34,253 nucleotides of DNA from an uncultured Hyphomicrobiales bacterium (GTDB lineage Bacteria; Pseudomonadota; Alphaproteobacteria; Rhizobiales; Beijerinckiaceae). Positions 24,133-32,932 of this stretch are shown here, piece after piece. The notes under the pieces were generated by a model that was not told the origin of the DNA, did no database searches, and saw nothing but the letters and a program-made list of their open reading frames with translations. The position numbers and the translations under genes were made by a program. The stretch lies in contig CAIZEI010000191.1 of NCBI GenBank assembly GCA_903931945.1, positions 1 through 34,253 on the forward strand. The letters run 5' to 3'. Numbering within the stretch: position 1 is the stretch's first letter; the number at the start of each line of letters is the position of its first letter.

Positions 24133-24818
24133 CAGGCGGCTTCCTTCGTCGGGATGGATGAGGGTTCGGCGGGCGCGCGCGTGCGGGATATAAAATCGAC
24201 AGCGCGTTCTTCAATGGCGTCGGCGAGTTGCTGACTGCGCGCAGCAATCGCCGAGCCGATGCGCGTATAACCGATTGAGGCGGGTATCGCGGCGGCAAGA
24301 CCGACCGCCGTCGTCGCCAGAGCCTCTGCAATTCCGGGCGCTACAATCGCGAGCGATGTGTCCTTGGCGTCGGCGATGGCGGTGAAACTCGACATGATGC
24401 CCCAGACGGTGCCGAACAGGCCGACAAAGGGCGCTACCGAGGAGATCACGGCGAGATTGGCGAGCCCCCCTTCCAGCGAAGCAATGATGGCGCGCGCGCG
24501 CCGGTTCATGGCTTCAGTGATGCGCTGGCGGGCTTCGCCAATGCCCTCGCCGGGAATGACGCGAGCCGCAGACTCCCGGCCTGCGTCAAGCACGGGCGTC
24601 AGCAACGGCGACATCTGGGCGTTACGCCAGCTGCGCAGGGCGGAACCAAATCGCATGATGCTGACGACGCCTTCGATGATCAGCACCCAGCACCAGACGG
24701 ACGCGATCAGCAACAAGGCGATGACGGCCTTGCCGATGGGCCCTGCCTGAATGAAATAATCGAGCGGCTGGAGATTGATATGCAAGAAATCCAGCATGGG
24801 AAGATGCAGACTGTCCAT
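24132..24818 (-). CDS. exbB: biopolymer transport protein ExbB
   Basis: A 228-residue MotA/TolQ/ExbB proton channel protein with three membrane helices (about 28-50, 120-145, 163-187). The family signature is ISSVAPFVGLFGTVWGIMSSF, followed by IAPGIAEALATTAVGLAAAIPA-type sequence. With ExbD it converts proton-motive force to TonB motion. It follows the TonB-dependent receptor gene by 105 bp, with a hairpin between them, and overlaps exbD by one base. Confidence 0.95.
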   Translation of the reverse strand: MDSLHLPMLDFLHINLQPLDYFIQAGPIGKAVIALLLIASVWCWVLIIEGVVSIMRFGSALRSWRNAQMSPLLTPVLDAGRESAARVIPGEGIGEARQRITEAMNRRARAIIASLEGGLANLAVISSVAPFVGLFGTVWGIMSSFTAIADAKDTSLAIVAPGIAEALATTAVGLAAAIPASIGYTRIGSAIAARSQQLADAIEERAVDFISRTRAPAEPSSIPTKEAA

Positions 24819-24849
24819 AATTTAAAACCTGATCCTGTCGCACAAGCAA

Positions 24850-24877
24850 GGAGGTCCGGGACTTCTCCCGAACCTCC
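24850..24877. terminator. hairpin between the TonB-dependent receptor gene and exbB
   Basis: GGAGGTCCGGGA (24850-24861), loop CTTC, TCCCGAACCTCC (24866-24877): 11 of 12 pairs. In the direction of the operon (minus) it is followed by TTGCTTGT rather than a solid T-run; on the plus strand CTGTTTTTG follows. It may be a partial terminator or mRNA stabiliser setting receptor above exbB expression. Confidence 0.5.
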
Positions 24878-24923
24878 CCCCTGTTTTTGAACGCATTTAC
24901 AAAGGTGACGCTGACGCTTGGGA

Positions 24924-27443
24924 TCAGAAGTCGACTTTCAGACCGGCGTAGATAATGCGACCGGCCTGGAAGCTGTAGGTCAGACCGGCGGTGGAAGGGT
25001 CCATCGAGCCCGGCTTGCCGCCAATATCGGTTATGGCGCGGTTGTCGAAAATGTCGGTGACGCCGATCTTGAATTCTGCCTTTTCGCCCCAGCCCAGCGT
25101 CTTCTTGATGAAGTCGCTGCGAACGCCCAGGACGAAGTCAGTGCTGTTGTAAGCGCCGACATGATTGAGCGTGGTGTCGATGCCCCCCGCGAGGGGCTGC
25201 TGACCCGAGCCGCCGTATTGGTCGCCGGTGATTTTGTGCAACAGCGATCCGAAGAACATGCCGTTGTCGTAAATCAGGCCACCCGCCAGCGTATAGTTTG
25301 GCGCGTTTGGCACATAGAGGCCAGACATAGGCCCTGCGATGAATTTTGCGTTCGAAATTGAACCGCTCGCGTAGGCCGCCAGGCCTTCGCTCCAGTCTCC
25401 GAACAGTTTACCAAAGGCATAAGTGCCTTCAGCTTCGAGGCCCTGGTACCGCGCCGTGCCGGCGTTCTGATAGATCGTCTCGCCGGTGGTCAACGTCGTA
25501 GTAACCGGGAAATTCGTCGCTGTGATCTGGTACGCGGCGAACGATGCCGTGATGCTGTTGTTCTTGAACACCGCGCCAGCCTGATAGTTGGTGGTCTGTT
25601 CCGGCGCGATGCCGCCGTTGTTAAAGTCCGCGTTATAAACGTAGTAGGCGGACACGGTCGGAATCAGGAAACCCTTCGACGCCTGCGCATAGACAGTGAT
25701 CTCCGGCGTTACTTTGTAGCGCGCCGCCAGGAAGGGCAGGCTCGCCGTATAGGTATGGGTGAACGACACCGGCTGGAGCGTCGTCTGGTTGACCTGCCCG
25801 TCGTGGTCGCGGGTGATGGCCGTATATTTGAAACCCGGCGTGATTGACAGGTTGGAAACCGGCCGCCACTCATACTCCATGTAAGGCTGGTAATTCGTGA
25901 TGTGCGAATTCAAGGTCAGTTTGTAAGAGGCATTGGCCAGATCGATGGCCTGTTGCGCTGCCGTCGCGCCGCCAGCCGACGTAATGCTGGAAGGCAGGTT
26001 CGCGTAGTTCGTGCCGGTCGTATAGTCGTAGAATTGCTGGAAGCGACCGTTGTCCACGTGTTCAGCCCACATGCCCAAACGAGCGGTGCCGCTGGCAAAG
26101 CCCGCGTCGATGTCGCGGCTGAGATTCATGATATCGCCGACCGAACGATAATTATTGAACTTGAGAAAGCCAGTCACATCGTTGGGGCCAATGCCGGTGA
26201 AGGTGACTTTGGTTTTGCAGGTCGCGGTCATGACCGTGCAGCCCGTTGCTGGATTTGTGATCGAGACAACGTTGATTGTCTGACCGTTGGCGATCGATGG
26301 CACGCCGTCGAACGCCTGGTTGTTGCCGTTGTTCTGGTTGGATGGATACCAATAAGAGTAGGTGTAAAGCTGGTTGTCAAAATGAAAACCAAGGATGCGA
26401 CCATCGAGTTTCACGTATTCAAGATCGGTCTGCTTGGCCGAGTTGTTGTAACCGACAAACTGCTGGGTCGCCGGGTTGTTGGTGACCTGACCGAAGTTCT
26501 TGCCGAACGCCTGCCACTCCGCCCAGGTGATGGCGTTGATATTGTTGTAATTCTCACGCGTATAGGTCGAGAAGAGCGTCGCTGTGACATCGCCCATCTG
26601 CTTCTCAAGCTTGCCCATGAAGTTAAGATTATCGACATGGCCGAGCTGAATGGCGCCGTCGGTCTTGTTGTAGGCGGCTGCAAGATAGGCGCGGGTATCG
26701 CCGCCAACCAGGCCGGACTGAACGATTGTGTTGACGGTGTAGGTGCCGAAATTCCCGACCGAACCACCGACGCTGCCGCCAAATTTGTCTGACAACTCTT
26801 TCGACTGGAGCGCCATCGTGCCGCCAAAGGTGGCGTAGCCGGGTTGCGAAGCAGCGCCAGGACCGCGGTCAATCAAAACCCTGCCGAGGAAGGCGCCGGG
26901 GAAATTCGCCGCCGAGTGATGGCTGGGATCGTTGGCGTCGCCAAAGGGCACGCCATCGAAGGTGATGTTGAACTGGCCATCGGCAAAGCCGCGCCAGCCG
27001 CTTTTGGAGTCGCCCAACGGGCCGTTGGTGTTGTTGGAATAGAAGCCCGGCGTGAATTTCGCTGTTTCGTTATAATCCGAGGAGGGTTGGATGATGTCCT
27101 TGATGACCTTGTCGCTGATAACAGAACCCGGCTCCGATGAATTGAGCGACGCCTGCGACGGCGCCAGAGCCGGAGCAGAGCCGAGCGGGGCTTTCGATCC
27201 AATCGCCTGATCGCTTGAAATTGGCAGGCCGGTCGCAGCCGCCGGCGCGGAATTGGTGACCCTGGCAGGCGCGACTTTCACAGGTTTTGCGGGCTTGGCG
27301 GGGCGCGCAACGGGCGCGTCAACCGTGCCGACATCCACGCCCTGCGCGTAAACAACCGTCGAAGCCAGAACAAGCGCGGCGCCAGAAACGCTGGCGCGCA
27401 AAAACCCGTGGCGCGCAAAGATGCGCGCTGAACGAACAGACAT
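24924..27443 (-). CDS. TonB-dependent outer-membrane receptor (phosphate-regulated)
   Basis: An 839-residue TonB-dependent receptor. A Sec signal peptide ends near VVYA-Q (residue ~34). A Pro/Ala/Lys-rich stretch follows, then the plug domain (AKFTPGFYSNN, GFADGQFNITFDGVPFGDANDPS, LIDRGPGAASQPGYATFGGTM), then a beta barrel rich in aromatic alternation ending GLKVDF with the C-terminal Phe needed for outer-membrane insertion. The ligand is not readable. The Pho boxes upstream and the linked phosphoesterase and NPP-like enzyme point to uptake of a phosphorus compound or organophosphate breakdown product. A siderophore or metal chelate is the alternative. The ATG at 27443 is preceded by AGGGGG. 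Heads the operon with exbB, exbD, tonB and the phosphoesterase. Confidence 0.92.
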   Translation of the reverse strand: MSVRSARIFARHGFLRASVSGAALVLASTVVYAQGVDVGTVDAPVARPAKPAKPVKVAPARVTNSAPAAATGLPISSDQAIGSKAPLGSAPALAPSQASLNSSEPGSVISDKVIKDIIQPSSDYNETAKFTPGFYSNNTNGPLGDSKSGWRGFADGQFNITFDGVPFGDANDPSHHSAANFPGAFLGRVLIDRGPGAASQPGYATFGGTMALQSKELSDKFGGSVGGSVGNFGTYTVNTIVQSGLVGGDTRAYLAAAYNKTDGAIQLGHVDNLNFMGKLEKQMGDVTATLFSTYTRENYNNINAITWAEWQAFGKNFGQVTNNPATQQFVGYNNSAKQTDLEYVKLDGRILGFHFDNQLYTYSYWYPSNQNNGNNQAFDGVPSIANGQTINVVSITNPATGCTVMTATCKTKVTFTGIGPNDVTGFLKFNNYRSVGDIMNLSRDIDAGFASGTARLGMWAEHVDNGRFQQFYDYTTGTNYANLPSSITSAGGATAAQQAIDLANASYKLTLNSHITNYQPYMEYEWRPVSNLSITPGFKYTAITRDHDGQVNQTTLQPVSFTHTYTASLPFLAARYKVTPEITVYAQASKGFLIPTVSAYYVYNADFNNGGIAPEQTTNYQAGAVFKNNSITASFAAYQITATNFPVTTTLTTGETIYQNAGTARYQGLEAEGTYAFGKLFGDWSEGLAAYASGSISNAKFIAGPMSGLYVPNAPNYTLAGGLIYDNGMFFGSLLHKITGDQYGGSGQQPLAGGIDTTLNHVGAYNSTDFVLGVRSDFIKKTLGWGEKAEFKIGVTDIFDNRAITDIGGKPGSMDPSTAGLTYSFQAGRIIYAGLKVDF

Positions 27444-27502
27444 GAAGCCCCCTGTGGGAAGTTAGAGGCGCTATTTGCGCCCTCATGTGTGTCCCTAGGG
27501 TT

Positions 27503-27535
27503 TGTCTGTGACACCTGTATGACATCATGACGACA
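27503..27535 (-). promoter_or_regulatory. Pho box, three tandem 11-bp units, toward the receptor operon
   Basis: Minus strand, 27535 to 27503: TGTCGTCATGA, TGTCATACAGG, TGTCACAGACA. The three direct repeats, each beginning TGTC, are in exact 11-bp phase, matching the PhoB recognition rule (CTGTCAT plus 4 bp). The box ends 60 bp before the receptor ATG. PhoB binding is inferred from the pattern. Confidence 0.7.
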
Positions 27536-27580
27536 TGCGACGTGAATCTCGCCGCGTTGCAAAAAAATCACAACGGCGTT

Positions 27581-27602
27581 CTGTCACACGACTGTTACAC
27601 GC
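27581..27602 (+). promoter_or_regulatory. Pho box toward the NPP-like gene
   Basis: CTGTCACACGA followed by CTGTTACACGC: two 11-bp direct repeats fitting the PhoB consensus CTGTCAT-N4-CTGTCAT, ending 40 bp before the ATG at 27643. It faces away from the receptor's Pho box, giving a divergent phosphate-starvation promoter region. Confidence 0.7.
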
Positions 27603-27642
27603 AGCGACGACAAGGCTGCGCCTGCTTCGAAGGGACACCTGA

Positions 27643-29121
27643 ATGAAAAACTCCACAGCACTTTCTACTTTGGCGTTTTGCGCCCTGTTGTCTGCGGGCG
27701 CCGCCGCCGCCGCACAGACCAAAATCGAGCATGTCGTTCTGATCAGCGTTGATGGACTGCACGCTTCCGATCTCGCGCGCGCTGTCGCCAAAAATCCAAA
27801 GTCTGCGCTGGCGACGCTGTCGGCGCATGGCCTGACTTACGCCAACGCGATGACGACATCGCCTTCCGACAGCTTTCCGGGTCTGCTGTCGCTGTTGACA
27901 GGCGGAACGCCGCGTTCGACGGGCGTCTGGTATGACGATGCCTATGCCAACGACCTTGCTTCGCCGAAGTCCTGCAAGGCCGGCGAAAAATCCGGCGGCG
28001 AATATGACTATTCCGAAGCGATCGACATCAATCCCGATGCGGTTGTCACCGCCATCGATCCGGCCAAACTCGCCGTTGACCCGATGAAGGGATGCGCGCC
28101 CGTTTTGCCGCATCAACTGGTCCGCGTGAACAATGTGTTCGATATTGCCAAATCAGCCGGGATGCGCACGGCCTGGGCGGACAAGCACCCGGCCTATGAT
28201 TTGGTCCAGGGCCCCACGGGCAAGGCGGTGGACGAACTCTACACGCCTGAGATCAACGGCGAGGGCATTACCGACAGCGTTGAAAAAACCATCGCCTACG
28301 ACGCCGACAAGGCCAAAGCCGTTGTCAACGAAATCAGGGGGCTCGACCACACGGGCAAGACCAAGGTCGGCGTTCCCGCGATTTTTGGCATGAATTTTCA
28401 GGCCGTGAGCGTCGCGCAAAAGAACAAGGGCAATGGCTATGCGAATGCCGAGGGCGAGCCTTCGCCAGGTCTGGCCTCCGCGCTTGAAGCAACCGACGCG
28501 GCGCTGGCCTCGATCAAGGCTGCGCTGGCTGAAGAGAAGCTCGAAAGTTCCACATTGTTCATTGTGACCGCCAAACACGGCCAGTCGCCGATCGATCCTT
28601 CAAAGCGCCGCATTGTCGATGGCAAAAGCATCAAGAAATGGATTGAAGAGGCGACGCCGGGCGTTGTCGCGTCGATCACGACCGACGACGTGGGGTTGAT
28701 CTGGCTGAAAGACAAGTCGAAGACAGCCGAGGTCGTTGCAACGCTGGAAGGCAAGCGTTCGGAACTCGCCATCGACTCCCTGATTTCAGGCGCTGCGATG
28801 GTGGAAAAATATGCTGATCCCGCAACCGATCCGCGCGCGCCCGATATCATCGTCCAGCCCGTTGCTGGCGTCATTTACACCAAGCCGACAGCGACCAAGC
28901 TTGCCGAACATGGCGGCGCGACGATGGATGACCGCCACGTTGCGATGTTGCTGTCGAACCCGGCCCTGAAAGCCGCCGTCATCGATGCCTCGGTCGCGAC
29001 CGTGCAGGTTGCGCCGAGCATTCTGTCTGCGCTTGGACTTGACGCCAGCAAGCTCGATGCTGTGCAGGCGGAAAAGACCGCTGTTTTGCCGGGATTGGCC
29101 GCAGCGCTGGCGGGTAAATAG
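27643..29121 (+). CDS. secreted NPP/alkaline-phosphatase-family phosphodiesterase
   Basis: A 492-residue enzyme of the alkaline phosphatase superfamily (type I phosphodiesterase/nucleotide pyrophosphatase). A Sec signal peptide (STALSTLAFCALLSAGAAAAA) precedes HVVLISVDGLH with metal ligand Asp37. The nucleophile region is TTSPSDSFPGLLSLLTGG, with Ser77 before the FP where many relatives have Thr. TAKHGQSPID takes the place of the usual DHG, and HGGATMDDRHVAML carries the last His/Asp ligands. It would hydrolyse extracellular phosphodiesters or nucleotides. The ATG at 27643 has AAGGGA seven bases upstream. A Pho box precedes it and the TonB receptor operon diverges from it, so it likely feeds that uptake system. 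Confidence 0.9.
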   Translation: MKNSTALSTLAFCALLSAGAAAAAQTKIEHVVLISVDGLHASDLARAVAKNPKSALATLSAHGLTYANAMTTSPSDSFPGLLSLLTGGTPRSTGVWYDDAYANDLASPKSCKAGEKSGGEYDYSEAIDINPDAVVTAIDPAKLAVDPMKGCAPVLPHQLVRVNNVFDIAKSAGMRTAWADKHPAYDLVQGPTGKAVDELYTPEINGEGITDSVEKTIAYDADKAKAVVNEIRGLDHTGKTKVGVPAIFGMNFQAVSVAQKNKGNGYANAEGEPSPGLASALEATDAALASIKAALAEEKLESSTLFIVTAKHGQSPIDPSKRRIVDGKSIKKWIEEATPGVVASITTDDVGLIWLKDKSKTAEVVATLEGKRSELAIDSLISGAAMVEKYADPATDPRAPDIIVQPVAGVIYTKPTATKLAEHGGATMDDRHVAMLLSNPALKAAVIDASVATVQVAPSILSALGLDASKLDAVQAEKTAVLPGLAAALAGK

Positions 29122-29173
29122 TCTGACGCCTGATGCTGGCGGCAAAGAGCGCGATCGAACCCGCGTTGAATTT

Positions 29174-29206
29174 CAGGCCTCGTTTTCTGAACAGAAGGCA
29201 GGCCTG
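29174..29206. terminator. stem-loop between convergent NPP-like and HiPIP genes
   Basis: CAGGCCT (29174-29180) pairs with AGGCCTG (29200-29206), with an inner TTCTG/CAGAA. It lies between two genes that end toward each other and could terminate either transcript; there is only a short T-rich stretch (TTCTTTG) on the plus side. Confidence 0.4.
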
Positions 29207-29304
29207 GAGTTCTTTGTCCGTTGAATGCAAATTCTATATTTGTTCACGCAGACGACGATGCGCTCAAGGCGTTCGGGATATCGACGATCGGGCCTTGCTT
29301 TCGA

Positions 29305-29616
29305 TTACCGTCCGCCCTGGTGCGCTCCCCTGTCGAGCGGTGCAAATGTCGTGAACATCGGGCACCAGCCATTCGGACTGATCTCGCCTTCGACCACGAC
29401 ACAACCATTCGGAGCGGTAAAATACGGGCAGGCGCCACAGGCGGCCTCGCCTTTGGGCGTGTCCTGATAATGCGCCGCAGCCTTGGTCAGCTGCTTCTGT
29501 TTCTGCGGCGCATAGGCTTGCGCCCGGGCGTCAGCGGCGGCCAGACCGCATGTGACGACGGCGGCGCCCATCGTCCTCATGGCGTCTCGCCTCGACAGCG
29601 CTTCAGTCTTCTCCAT
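29305..29616 (-). CDS. high-potential iron-sulfur protein (HiPIP), Tat-exported
   Basis: A 103-residue periplasmic 4Fe-4S electron carrier. The N-terminus ALSRRDAMRTMGAAVVTCGLA is a twin-arginine signal, fitting a protein folded with its cluster before export. The mature part has the HiPIP pattern HYQDTPKGEAACGACPYF, then PNGCVVVEGEISPNGWCPMF, giving the four Cys ligands in CX2C...C...C order. The ATG at 29616 has GGGGAG nine bases upstream. It would shuttle electrons in the periplasm, for example between a bc1 complex and an oxidase or photosynthetic reaction centre; the partner is not shown here. Not obviously co-transcribed with lpdA (190-bp gap). Confidence 0.92.
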   Translation of the reverse strand: MEKTEALSRRDAMRTMGAAVVTCGLAAADARAQAYAPQKQKQLTKAAAHYQDTPKGEAACGACPYFTAPNGCVVVEGEISPNGWCPMFTTFAPLDRGAHQGGR

Positions 29617-29806
29617 CGCGTCACTCCCCGGTCGTTATTGTTGGTCTTACCGATAGCCGATAATTGCACGCGCGCCAATGCCCCGCGTTTGCGCGCGCAG
29701 GCAATTATCTCCGGCCCATTGATGGAATTGACCGGGTCCCACGATGCAGCGCGATACGCAAAACGCCGACCCGGCTTTTACGGGAGGGCTCGCGCTCGCG
29801 TGGTCC

Positions 29807-31204
29807 TCATGTGTGGATCGCGCGTTTGTCCACCGCCAGAGCGGCTTCCTTGACCGCTTCAGACATGGTGGGATGCGCATGGCAGGTGCGGGCGAGGTCT
29901 TCGGCCGAGCCGCCAAATTCCATCAGCACGGCGGCCTCGGCGATCAATTCGCCCGCGCCGCGCCCCAGAATGTGTACGCCGAGCACACGGTCTGTCGCTG
30001 CGTCGGCCAGCACCTTCACAAAGCCGTCCGTGGCGCGCATGGAACGCGCGCGACCGTTGGCCGTGAACGGAAACTTGCCAATCTTGTAGGCGACGCCGGC
30101 GGCCTTCAATTCTTCTTCCGTCTTGCCGACGGACGCGATTTCCGGCTCCGTGTAAACAACGCCGGGAATGACGCCATAATTGACATGGCCATGCTGGCCG
30201 GCGAGAATTTCCGCGACAGCCATGCCTTCATCTTCCGCCTTGTGCGCCAGCATCGGCCCGCGCACGACGTCGCCAATGGCGTAGATGCCTGGGACATTGG
30301 TGGCGAAACGATCGTCGATCACGACTCGCCCGCGCTCCATTGCAACGCCAGCCTTTTCGAGGCCGAGGCCTTCCGTGTAGGGGCGGCGCCCGATGGCGAC
30401 GAGCACAACGTCGCCCGCGAGCGTCTGCGCCTCTCCGCCTGCGGCTGGCTCAACCGTCACGGTTGCGCCAGCGCTGCCGGCCTCCACTTTCGCGACCTTG
30501 TGCGAGAGCAGGAACTTGAAACCCTGCTTATCCAGAATACGCTGGAACTGTTTGGCGACTTCAGTGTCCATGCCCGGCAGGATCCGGTCGAGGAATTCGA
30601 CCACCGTGACCTCGGCGCCGAGCCGCGCCCAAACCGAGCCAAGCTCAAGCCCGATGACGCCCGCGCCAACCACGATGAGTTTGGCGGGGACTTTGTCCAG
30701 CGTCAGCGCGCCGGTCGATGACACGACAATTTTTTCGTCAATGGTCACGCCGGGCAGCGGCGTCACGTCGGAACCTGTCGCAATGACGATGTTTTTTGTT
30801 TCAAGTTCGGCGACCTTGCCATCCTCGCCACTGACGGCGACCTTGCCGGGCGCGGCGATCGAACCGGTTCCAAAGAACACATCGACCTTGTTTTTCTTGA
30901 GCAGGAAGCCGACGCCATTCACATTGGCGGCGACCGTGTCGTCCTTGTGCTTCATCATCGCGGGCAGATCGAGCGTGGGCGCGCCGACCACGATTCCCAG
31001 CGCAGGGAAATCATGCGCGGCCTGCGCGAACATTTCGGATGCGTACAGCAGCGCCTTCGAGGGGATGCAGCCGACATTGAGACATGTGCCGCCATGTTTG
31101 GGGCGTTTTTCCACAACGGCGACTTTCATGCCGAGTTGCGCTGCGCGGATGGCGCAGACATAGCCGCCGGGGCCGGTGCCGATAATTGTGAGGTCGTAGG
31201 TCAT
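29807..31204 (-). CDS. lpdA: dihydrolipoamide dehydrogenase (E3)
   Basis: A 465-residue FAD disulfide oxidoreductase that reoxidises dihydrolipoamide with NAD+ for the 2-oxoglutarate dehydrogenase complex. It shows the FAD site [19 protein letters not shown], the redox-active [15 protein letters not shown], the NAD site [34 protein letters not shown] and the C-terminal catalytic HAHPTMSE. Length is typical. Last gene of odhA-odhB-MAPEG-lpdA, 41 bp after the MAPEG gene. Start ATG 31204 with only a weak ribosome binding site. Confidence 0.96.
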   Translation of the reverse strand: MTYDLTIIGTGPGGYVCAIRAAQLGMKVAVVEKRPKHGGTCLNVGCIPSKALLYASEMFAQAAHDFPALGIVVGAPTLDLPAMMKHKDDTVAANVNGVGFLLKKNKVDVFFGTGSIAAPGKVAVSGEDGKVAELETKNIVIATGSDVTPLPGVTIDEKIVVSSTGALTLDKVPAKLIVVGAGVIGLELGSVWARLGAEVTVVEFLDRILPGMDTEVAKQFQRILDKQGFKFLLSHKVAKVEAGSAGATVTVEPAAGGEAQTLAGDVVLVAIGRRPYTEGLGLEKAGVAMERGRVVIDDRFATNVPGIYAIGDVVRGPMLAHKAEDEGMAVAEILAGQHGHVNYGVIPGVVYTEPEIASVGKTEEELKAAGVAYKIGKFPFTANGRARSMRATDGFVKVLADAATDRVLGVHILGRGAGELIAEAAVLMEFGGSAEDLARTCHAHPTMSEAVKEAALAVDKRAIHT

Positions 31205-31245
31205 GGGGATCGCTCTATGTGAAATTGAAAATCATCGAGGCCCGC

Positions 31246-31656
31246 TCACGGCCACAACAATTGTTCGAACATCTGGAACAGCCCCCAGATCGATACCGCG
31301 TAAACCAGCGTGCGAACATAGGGAACCCCCGCGAGATAGAGCGGAAGATAGACGACTCGCGCGATGATCCAGGCCAGCGCGCCGGTCTCGGCGTGGCGGC
31401 CCGAAATCGCCAGCGCCAGCGCGAGGGCGACAAAGGCTGGATAGGTTTCCAGAAAATTCTTCAACGCGCGCCCGGCGCGGCCCGCCAGAACGCCCGTGGG
31501 CTCGGCGTAATTGTCGCGCGCGCCGACATTGTAGGCCGCGCCCTTTTCATAGGTCATCAAGCTCACTTGAACGCCGATATGCATGAAAAGGAGCATCGCG
31601 CTCCACGCCAGAGCCTGAAGTTCAAGCGGGAGCGGCGCGCCGACTGACACAATCAC
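31246..31656 (-). CDS. MAPEG-family membrane protein
   Basis: A 136-residue protein with four membrane helices in the MAPEG family (glutathione- and eicosanoid-related membrane proteins): [17 protein letters not shown], then the conserved [32 protein letters not shown] with the family's Arg-Ala-x-x-Asn-x-x-Glu pattern, and a final [15 protein letters not shown] 31656 overlaps the odhB stop (GTGA), so its translation is coupled to odhB. The catalytic role in bacteria is mostly unknown; this position inside the odh operon is recurrent in alphaproteobacteria as far as I know. Confidence 0.88.
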   Translation of the reverse strand: MIVSVGAPLPLELQALAWSAMLLFMHIGVQVSLMTYEKGAAYNVGARDNYAEPTGVLAGRAGRALKNFLETYPAFVALALALAISGRHAETGALAWIIARVVYLPLYLAGVPYVRTLVYAVSIWGLFQMFEQLLWP

Positions 31657-32876
31657 AAATCCAGCACCAGTCGCGCCGGATCTTCCAGCGCTTCCTTCAC
31701 GCGCACGAGGAAGGTGACGGCCTCCTTGCCATCGACGATGCGATGATCGTAGCTCAGCGCCAGATACATCATCGGGCGGATCTCGATCTTGCCGGCAACC
31801 GCCATCGGTCGATCCTGAATCTTGTGCATTCCCAGAATGCCCGATTGCGGCGCGTTGAGGATCGGCGTCGACATCAGCGAGCCGTAGATGCCCCCGTTGG
31901 TGATGGTGAAGGTGCCGCCCTGCATATCCTCGATCTTGAGCTGGCCATCCCGGGCGCGCTTGCCGAAAGCGGCGATGCTTTTTTCGATTTGCGCCAGGCC
32001 CATGCGGTCGGCGTTGCGCACCACAGGCACGACCAATCCCTTGTCCGTGCCCACTGCAATGCCGACGTGGTAATAATTTTTATAAACGAGATCAGTGCCG
32101 TCGATCTCGGCATTGACGGCTGGCACTTCTTTTAGCGCCTGTACGCACGCCTTCACAAAGAAGCTCATGAAACCGAGCTTGGCGCCATGTTTCTTTTCGA
32201 ACATATCCTTGTATTTGTTCCGCAACCCCATCACCTCGGTCATATCGACCTCGTTGAATGTGGTCAGCATGGCGGCGGTGTTCTGCGCGTCCTTCAGACG
32301 TCGCGCGATGGTCTGACGCAACTTGGTCATGCGCACGCGTTCTTCGCGCGAGGAGTCGTCGGCGCTTGAGGGCGCGCGCGCCACAATCGGAGCGACCGCA
32401 GTTGGCGCAGCCACAGGCGCAGCGGCAATGGCTGCAAGCACATCTCCCTTGAGCACCTGTCCCCGTTTGCCGGAGCCATCGATACTGGACAAGGCAACAT
32501 TGTTGTCGGCGGCGATCTTCGCGGCTGCGGGGGCGGCAGGCATTGCATTGGCCGGCGTCGCGACGACCGCAGGCGCTGGGGCAGGCGAAGCGGGCGCCGG
32601 AGCAGGAACCGCGGCTTTTGCAGGCGCAGCGCCAGCCGTTGCCGGGCTGATCTGGCCCAGCAAGGCGCCGGGACCAACGGTCTCGCCGTCTTTGACTACG
32701 ATTTCGCTCAACACGCCATCCGTGGTCGCATTGACCTCAAGCGTCACCTTGTCGGTTTCGAGTTCGACCAGCGGCTCGTCCGCCTTGACGATATCGCCCT
32801 GCTTCTTGAACCAACGACCGACCGTCGCTTCGGATACTGATTCGCCGAGGGTTGGAACCCGGATTTCATTGCTCAT
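31653..32876 (-). CDS. odhB: 2-oxoglutarate dehydrogenase E2 (dihydrolipoyl succinyltransferase)
   Basis: A 407-residue E2 component transferring succinyl from lipoamide to CoA in the TCA cycle. It has a lipoyl domain (lipoyl-Lys43 in [11 protein letters not shown]), an Ala/Pro-rich hinge (about 80-112), a peripheral-subunit-binding domain ([33 protein letters not shown]) and the catalytic acyltransferase domain ending with [12 protein letters not shown] (catalytic His378 and Asp382). 56 bp after odhA; followed by the MAPEG gene with overlap. Called sucB in enterobacterial naming. Confidence 0.97.
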   Translation of the reverse strand: MSNEIRVPTLGESVSEATVGRWFKKQGDIVKADEPLVELETDKVTLEVNATTDGVLSEIVVKDGETVGPGALLGQISPATAGAAPAKAAVPAPAPASPAPAPAVVATPANAMPAAPAAAKIAADNNVALSSIDGSGKRGQVLKGDVLAAIAAAPVAAPTAVAPIVARAPSSADDSSREERVRMTKLRQTIARRLKDAQNTAAMLTTFNEVDMTEVMGLRNKYKDMFEKKHGAKLGFMSFFVKACVQALKEVPAVNAEIDGTDLVYKNYYHVGIAVGTDKGLVVPVVRNADRMGLAQIEKSIAAFGKRARDGQLKIEDMQGGTFTITNGGIYGSLMSTPILNAPQSGILGMHKIQDRPMAVAGKIEIRPMMYLALSYDHRIVDGKEAVTFLVRVKEALEDPARLVLDL

Positions 32877-32932
32877 GTCGTTGTGCCCACGCAGCGCGTG
32901 GCTCCTTTTGTTGATATCGTGCGCTCCGCGAC

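Noticed and set aside
25902-26792. Plus-strand 296-codon frame opposite the TonB-dependent receptor
   Set aside because: Antisense to barrel strands; no start signals.
29140-29175. tRNA-like GATCGAACCCGC word
   Set aside because: It resembles a T-arm by chance; no acceptor, D-arm or anticodon stem can be folded around it.
29744-31163. Long plus-strand frames opposite lpdA
   Set aside because: Shadows of a clearly recognised lpdA.
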